Part shown: piece by piece, positions 60,932 through 64,000 of the stretch
How the letters are laid out: the number at the start of each line of letters is the position of its first letter
Numbering within the stretch: position 1 is the first letter of the stretch
Source: Monosiga brevicollis MX1
Lineage: Eukaryota; Opisthokonta; Choanoflagellata; Craspedida; Salpingoecidae
Assembly (NCBI RefSeq): GCF_000002865.3
Contig: NW_001865045.1
Span: 1,047,788 to 1,111,787 of the forward strand
DNA length: 64,000 nt
Direction: 5' to 3'
Program-made: the position numbers and the translations under genes
The notes under the pieces: model-generated
What the model saw: the letters and a program-made list of their open reading frames with translations, nothing else
Told to the model about the DNA's origin: nothing
The model's database searches: none

Positions 60932-62242
60932 CTAGCGCTCACCATTGCGGCTGGGGAGCTCGTAATTGTCAAAAGCATCGATGGCCTCAGCCCAAGCACG
61001 CCCCATGTCCTTGAGCAGCGCGGGGTTGCGCCGATAGGCCTCCCGCATGTCGGCCACATTGGTAATATCCAAATCGGCGTCAGGTTGTTGTGCCTCAAAT
61101 AAGGACGGTGTCCCTGCCGCTTCCCAAGGGTGTGTGGGTGCTGTTGGAGTGTGTTGCGCCTGGGCTGAGCCCAAATCGTCACTAGCCATGCCGAAGATGT
61201 CCGCCGACATGCCCGTGGCCAATGGCTCAGAGCGAGGTGGCACCGGAGCTTGGATCGAACGCCGACTCAAGCCTGAAACCAAGGCCGACTGTGCAATCGC
61301 ATCCTGAAGGTATTGCATATCCGTGCCAACTAAAACGGCATTCAGGCCACGCTCCAAGAGAGCCGTGGCTGCCATTTCCGAGCCCGCCCAGGCCGCCACT
61401 TGCAAGCCACTCTGCTGGGCCGTGGTGACCACCTGGTCCAAGACTTCTTGCATGGCCACATGGCTGTATGTCACATCCGGTGTGATGCCCAGGGAACGAG
61501 CCAGGTCGTATGGCCCCACTAGCAAACCATGTAGACCTGGCACCTAACCCAAATCAAACTACCTGAGTAAAAGCCCAGCAGAATTTCCCCCTTGGCTAGA
61601 CCGGGCGCTCCTTCGCAAGACCCCAGCCATGTTGACAAAGGCTGGCAGGTGGACAGACCTGGCAAATGGCGTCCAAATTGTCAAGGGCTGCGCTTGTCTC
61701 AATCATGGCCACGGGACGCACGGCTTCGTTTCCCTCGTAGCCCACTGCAAACGTCATGCCTTGAAAGGATCGGTGGCCTATTTTGACCTCACCCGTACAA
61801 CAGGTGAGACTTGTAGCAGGGGCGGTCGAGTATCACGATGGGGCTTGGCCAGCTGAACATTCATACCACGAGGGGGATAGGTGGCGGCGCGCACAAAGTT
61901 TTCTACTTGACGTGCCGTGTTGACGGCAGGCAAGACCACGGTGCGTACGCCATGGTCAAGGATGCGACCCACCACGGCGTCTTCGCCGCTGGGACAGCGG
62001 ACCCAGACATTTTCGACCTCACGAAGGGCTCCCAGCATGGGGAGCAGTCCCCGCATGTCGAGCAAGCCATGTTGCAGATCCACCATGGCCAGCCGCAATC
62101 CTATACCCACAGGCAAGGCGGACAACGTGAGGCCAACCCCGTTTATCAAAGCAAGAAGCGATGGGCCATTGAAATTGGTACCTGTCCGGCCCAGCTGCCG
62201 AGCCACCAGCGGGCAACTACTCGTCACCACCGTTCCAAGCAT
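60932..62242 (-). CDS. HpcH/HpaI-type aldolase (citrate lyase beta-like superfamily)
   Basis: These class II aldolases split or form 2-keto-3-deoxy acids in a TIM barrel with a divalent metal. The start at 62242 gives MLGTVVTSSCPLVARQLGRT, which splices in phase (G|GA) to GLRLAMVDLQHGLLDMRGLL with the catalytic His. Then come VWVRCPS (active-site Arg), VVGRILDHGVRTVVLPAVNT, FVRAATYPPRGM, AVRPVAMIETSAALDNLDAI (metal-binding Glu), GLHGLLVGPYDLARSLGITP (metal-binding Asp) and AQQSGLQVAAWAGSEMAA. After the barrel, a roughly 90-residue tail (IFGMASDDLGSAQAQHTPTA and a basic helix) has no counterpart in bacterial enzymes. TAG is at 60932-60934. The gene looks bacterial in domain type but has spliceosomal introns. 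Substrate unknown. Confidence 0.88.
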
Positions 62243-62412
62243 CCTGACCAGGACACCTCAACCTCTTCAAGCCAATTTAGAACACACACCCACACCCACA
62301 CCCACACACGATCACTTTGGCCAAGACACCGATGTCCCGCCGCGCTCACATAAACCCTTTCTCTCCCCCTCTTCCCGCCAAAAAAAAAAGAAAAAAAAAC
62401 CGCCGTCGCTCT

Positions 62413-62417
<5 letters not shown>

Positions 62418-62466
<49 letters not shown>
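62418..62466. repeat. (GA)n tract in the divergent aldolase/coiled-coil interval
   Basis: A pure 49-bp GA repeat lies 176 bp upstream of the aldolase start and 265 bp upstream of the coiled-coil gene start. The interval 62243-62730 also has a (CACACC)n stretch at 62282-62308, an A-run near 62380-62399 and a short GT run near 62575. No gene is seen. Confidence 0.95.
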
Positions 62467-62469
<3 letters not shown>

Positions 62470-62730
62470 AGATGTGGCTCACCTATAATTAGCGTACACG
62501 GTGGACATGTATGCGCTTTGTTGTTGAGATCTGTGCATTTTCCTCAACAACTCGTAAGTGCTGCTTGGTGTTGTGTGTGTGTGTGTGTGGTGTTGAATGT
62601 CAGCGATTGTTGGAAATGTCATCATTTCTGTTTGGCGGGAAAAAAAGCGTTTTGTCGACAATTGGCCCTCCCCAAATAATGTTGCGAATCGGTCGTGTCA
62701 ATCATTTCCCCGCTACCCTTGACTTGAACC

Positions 62731-63632
62731 ATGGCCCTGCCTCGCAGCTTGTTTGATTTTGTGAGAGACAGCTACGAAAGGCTGGGTATGTGACGCTACG
62801 AGTTGCAGGCCACAATGTCAATGCTTATGCTCACGCTTGTGCCCGCGCCTGCAACACAGCACAATCGCTGGAAAGCCTTCAAAGCTACTTTCAGAGTCAC
62901 GTGGATGAGGTGCTCCAGGCGAATGAGATATTGGAGACGATCGCCAACATGGTCAACGAGCACCCTCCCGCAGTCTATTGGGAAGAAGTACAACATGGCT
63001 TGATCGGGGTCGCAGAAACGACCAACGAGCTGAACGAGGTCAAGTATGCGCCCGCTCACCTTCTGAGCTTGAGCGAGGACATCGCAAGCCTGCGAGAGGA
63101 AATGAGGAGCCACGCCAAGCGCCACGCTGACACCATCGACGCCCTTAAAAAGGATAATAAGAGCCAAGCTGCCACCATCAAAGCCCAAGCTGCCACCATC
63201 GAAGCCTTGAAGAAGGACAATGAGAGCCACGCTGCCGCCATTAAGAACTTGGAAATCCTTGTGAGCATCCCGCTTCAGAAGCGGCAAATCGTTTCGAAAG
63301 CGGCAACGCTTGTCCGCGCGACTCTACTCCATCATGTGAGCTGGTCAGCCAGTGAAGATGTTAGCCGCCTGCAAGACCTTGGTGAATACATGCGCTGGGC
63401 TGTCCCCTTCATCATTCGCGATGGCGGATTTTACGGTCAAGTCCCAAAAGCAGGCGCTCCTCCTTCTCGTACCACCGAGATCCACGAGGTTGTCAAGGAG
63501 CTCCCGCAAAGCGCCCAGATCAACATTGCAGAGAAGTATCTCGCGTTTGTGAAGCTTTTGCAGGAACAGACGTCAAAAACACCAGGTGACTTCTTCAGCG
63601 CCATGGACGCCCTGCGCCTGGCTGGCAATTGA
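62731..63632 (+). CDS. Coiled-coil protein, unidentified
   Basis: ATG at 62731 gives MALPRSLFDFVRDSYERL, and the intron (gtatgt to cacag) joins in phase (G|CA) to AQSLESLQSYFQSHVDEVLQ. The N-terminal segment is helical (ANEILETIANMVNEHPPAVY). A coiled coil of about 90 residues includes a short internal repeat (ATIKAQAATIEALKKDNESH). The last 120 residues look folded (LVRATLLHHVSWSASEDVSR, YMRWAVPFIIRDGGFYG) and the frame meets TGA at 63630-63632 after ALRLAGN. The same frame continues coding-like for 49 more codons (see next entry). No family was recognised; N-terminal MALPRSLFDF could be a short targeting or lipid-binding helix, which is speculation. Confidence 0.6.
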
Positions 63633-63782
63633 GTTGCACATCCAAGCAAGTATGACGGCAAGAACTTGGCGGATCTTGTCAAGGAGCTCGGCGACTGCTT
63701 TGAAGTTGCTCCCGACACCGAAATCTCCGAGGTGATTCTGTGTGGACTCAAGGCTTTTGATATCGCCGGGCAGTCACAATAA
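63633..63782 (+). other. In-frame continuation after the TGA of the coiled-coil gene
   Basis: In the same frame as the upstream gene, 49 sense codons run from the TGA to TAA at 63780-63782. They include KYDGKNLADLVKELGDCFEV and EISEVILCGLKAFDI, an amphipathic, coding-like composition. No splice donor or acceptor that would remove the TGA was seen. Confidence 0.45.
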
Positions 63783-64000
63783 TGGCTGACCCACTCCTCA
63801 GTTGCGGGCTTGTTGCTTTGTTGACAATTGAAGCATGTCATCGACCGTTTCTGCCACCGTATTCTCAATTTACATGTCAAGTTCACGCACAGACCAAGAC
63901 AAGCAGTCGTGCGTTGAGAGCGACAGAGCAAGGAGGGGGGAATGGATTTTGCTCCTCTGAGGCTGCTGCAGAGGTCGCGAGACCAGAAATCTTTTCGCCA
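63783..64000. other. Right window edge, no feature recognised
   Basis: These 218 bp follow the second stop of the coiled-coil gene. An opposite-strand frame overlaps them, but without a recognisable domain. Confidence 0.4.

Overview
The window is nuclear DNA of a compact, intron-rich eukaryote. Most genes are cut by several short introns (roughly 50 to 200 bp) with GT..AG ends. Gene spacing is a few hundred bases, and the encoded proteins are opisthokont families, several typical of flagellated holozoans (MORN3, a kinesin-9/KIF6-like motor, SPPL2, TMEM198, PITRM1). This fits a choanoflagellate (Monosiga/Salpingoeca-like) best, but that placement is an inference from gene content and gene structure. 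I see no CRISPR array, rRNA, convincing tRNA, transposon or virus-derived element. There is one 50-N assembly gap.

Layout from left to right: a secreted glycoside-hydrolase-like enzyme (+); RPF2 (-) divergent from DDX10 (+), both ribosome-biogenesis factors; a small membrane protein (-); an arginine/glycine-repeat protein broken by the assembly gap (-); ribosomal protein L18 (-); MORN3 (+); a small heat-shock protein (-); an SPPL2-type intramembrane aspartyl protease (+); Mediator subunit MED6 (-); the mitochondrial presequence protease PITRM1 (+); the ubiquitin ligase RAD18 (-); a WW-domain protein (+). A run of minus-strand genes follows: a TMEM198-like membrane protein, a secreted coiled-coil/Kelch protein, an unidentified multi-pass receptor- or channel-like protein, a MATE transporter and 6-pyruvoyl-tetrahydropterin synthase. 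After these come an endonuclease/exonuclease/phosphatase-fold protein (+), a KIF6-like kinesin (-), LYRM2 (-), RNase P/MRP subunit RPP14 (+), an HpcH/HpaI-type aldolase (-) and a coiled-coil protein at the right edge (+).

Outside the minus-strand run, genes mostly alternate strand, so divergent promoter intervals (about 0.4 to 1.7 kb) alternate with short convergent 3' intervals (about 230 to 510 bp). Long (GA)n/(CT)n and (GT)n/(CA)n tracts sit almost entirely in the promoter-side intervals, usually within about 500 bp of a start codon. This is the strongest non-coding pattern in the window.

Gene functions are mixed: ribosome and RNA maturation (RPF2, DDX10, RPL18, RPP14), mitochondria (PITRM1, LYRM2), flagellum or cytoskeleton (MORN3, kinesin), transcription and repair (MED6, RAD18), and membrane or secreted proteins. 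Points worth a second look are a kinesin whose ATP-binding P-loop exon is not found where it should be, an in-frame TGA followed by 49 coding-like codons, an unidentified multi-pass protein with an FPFD motif, and the promoter repeats. Exon boundaries are given only where splice signals and codon phase could be worked through by hand; other spans are start-to-stop estimates.
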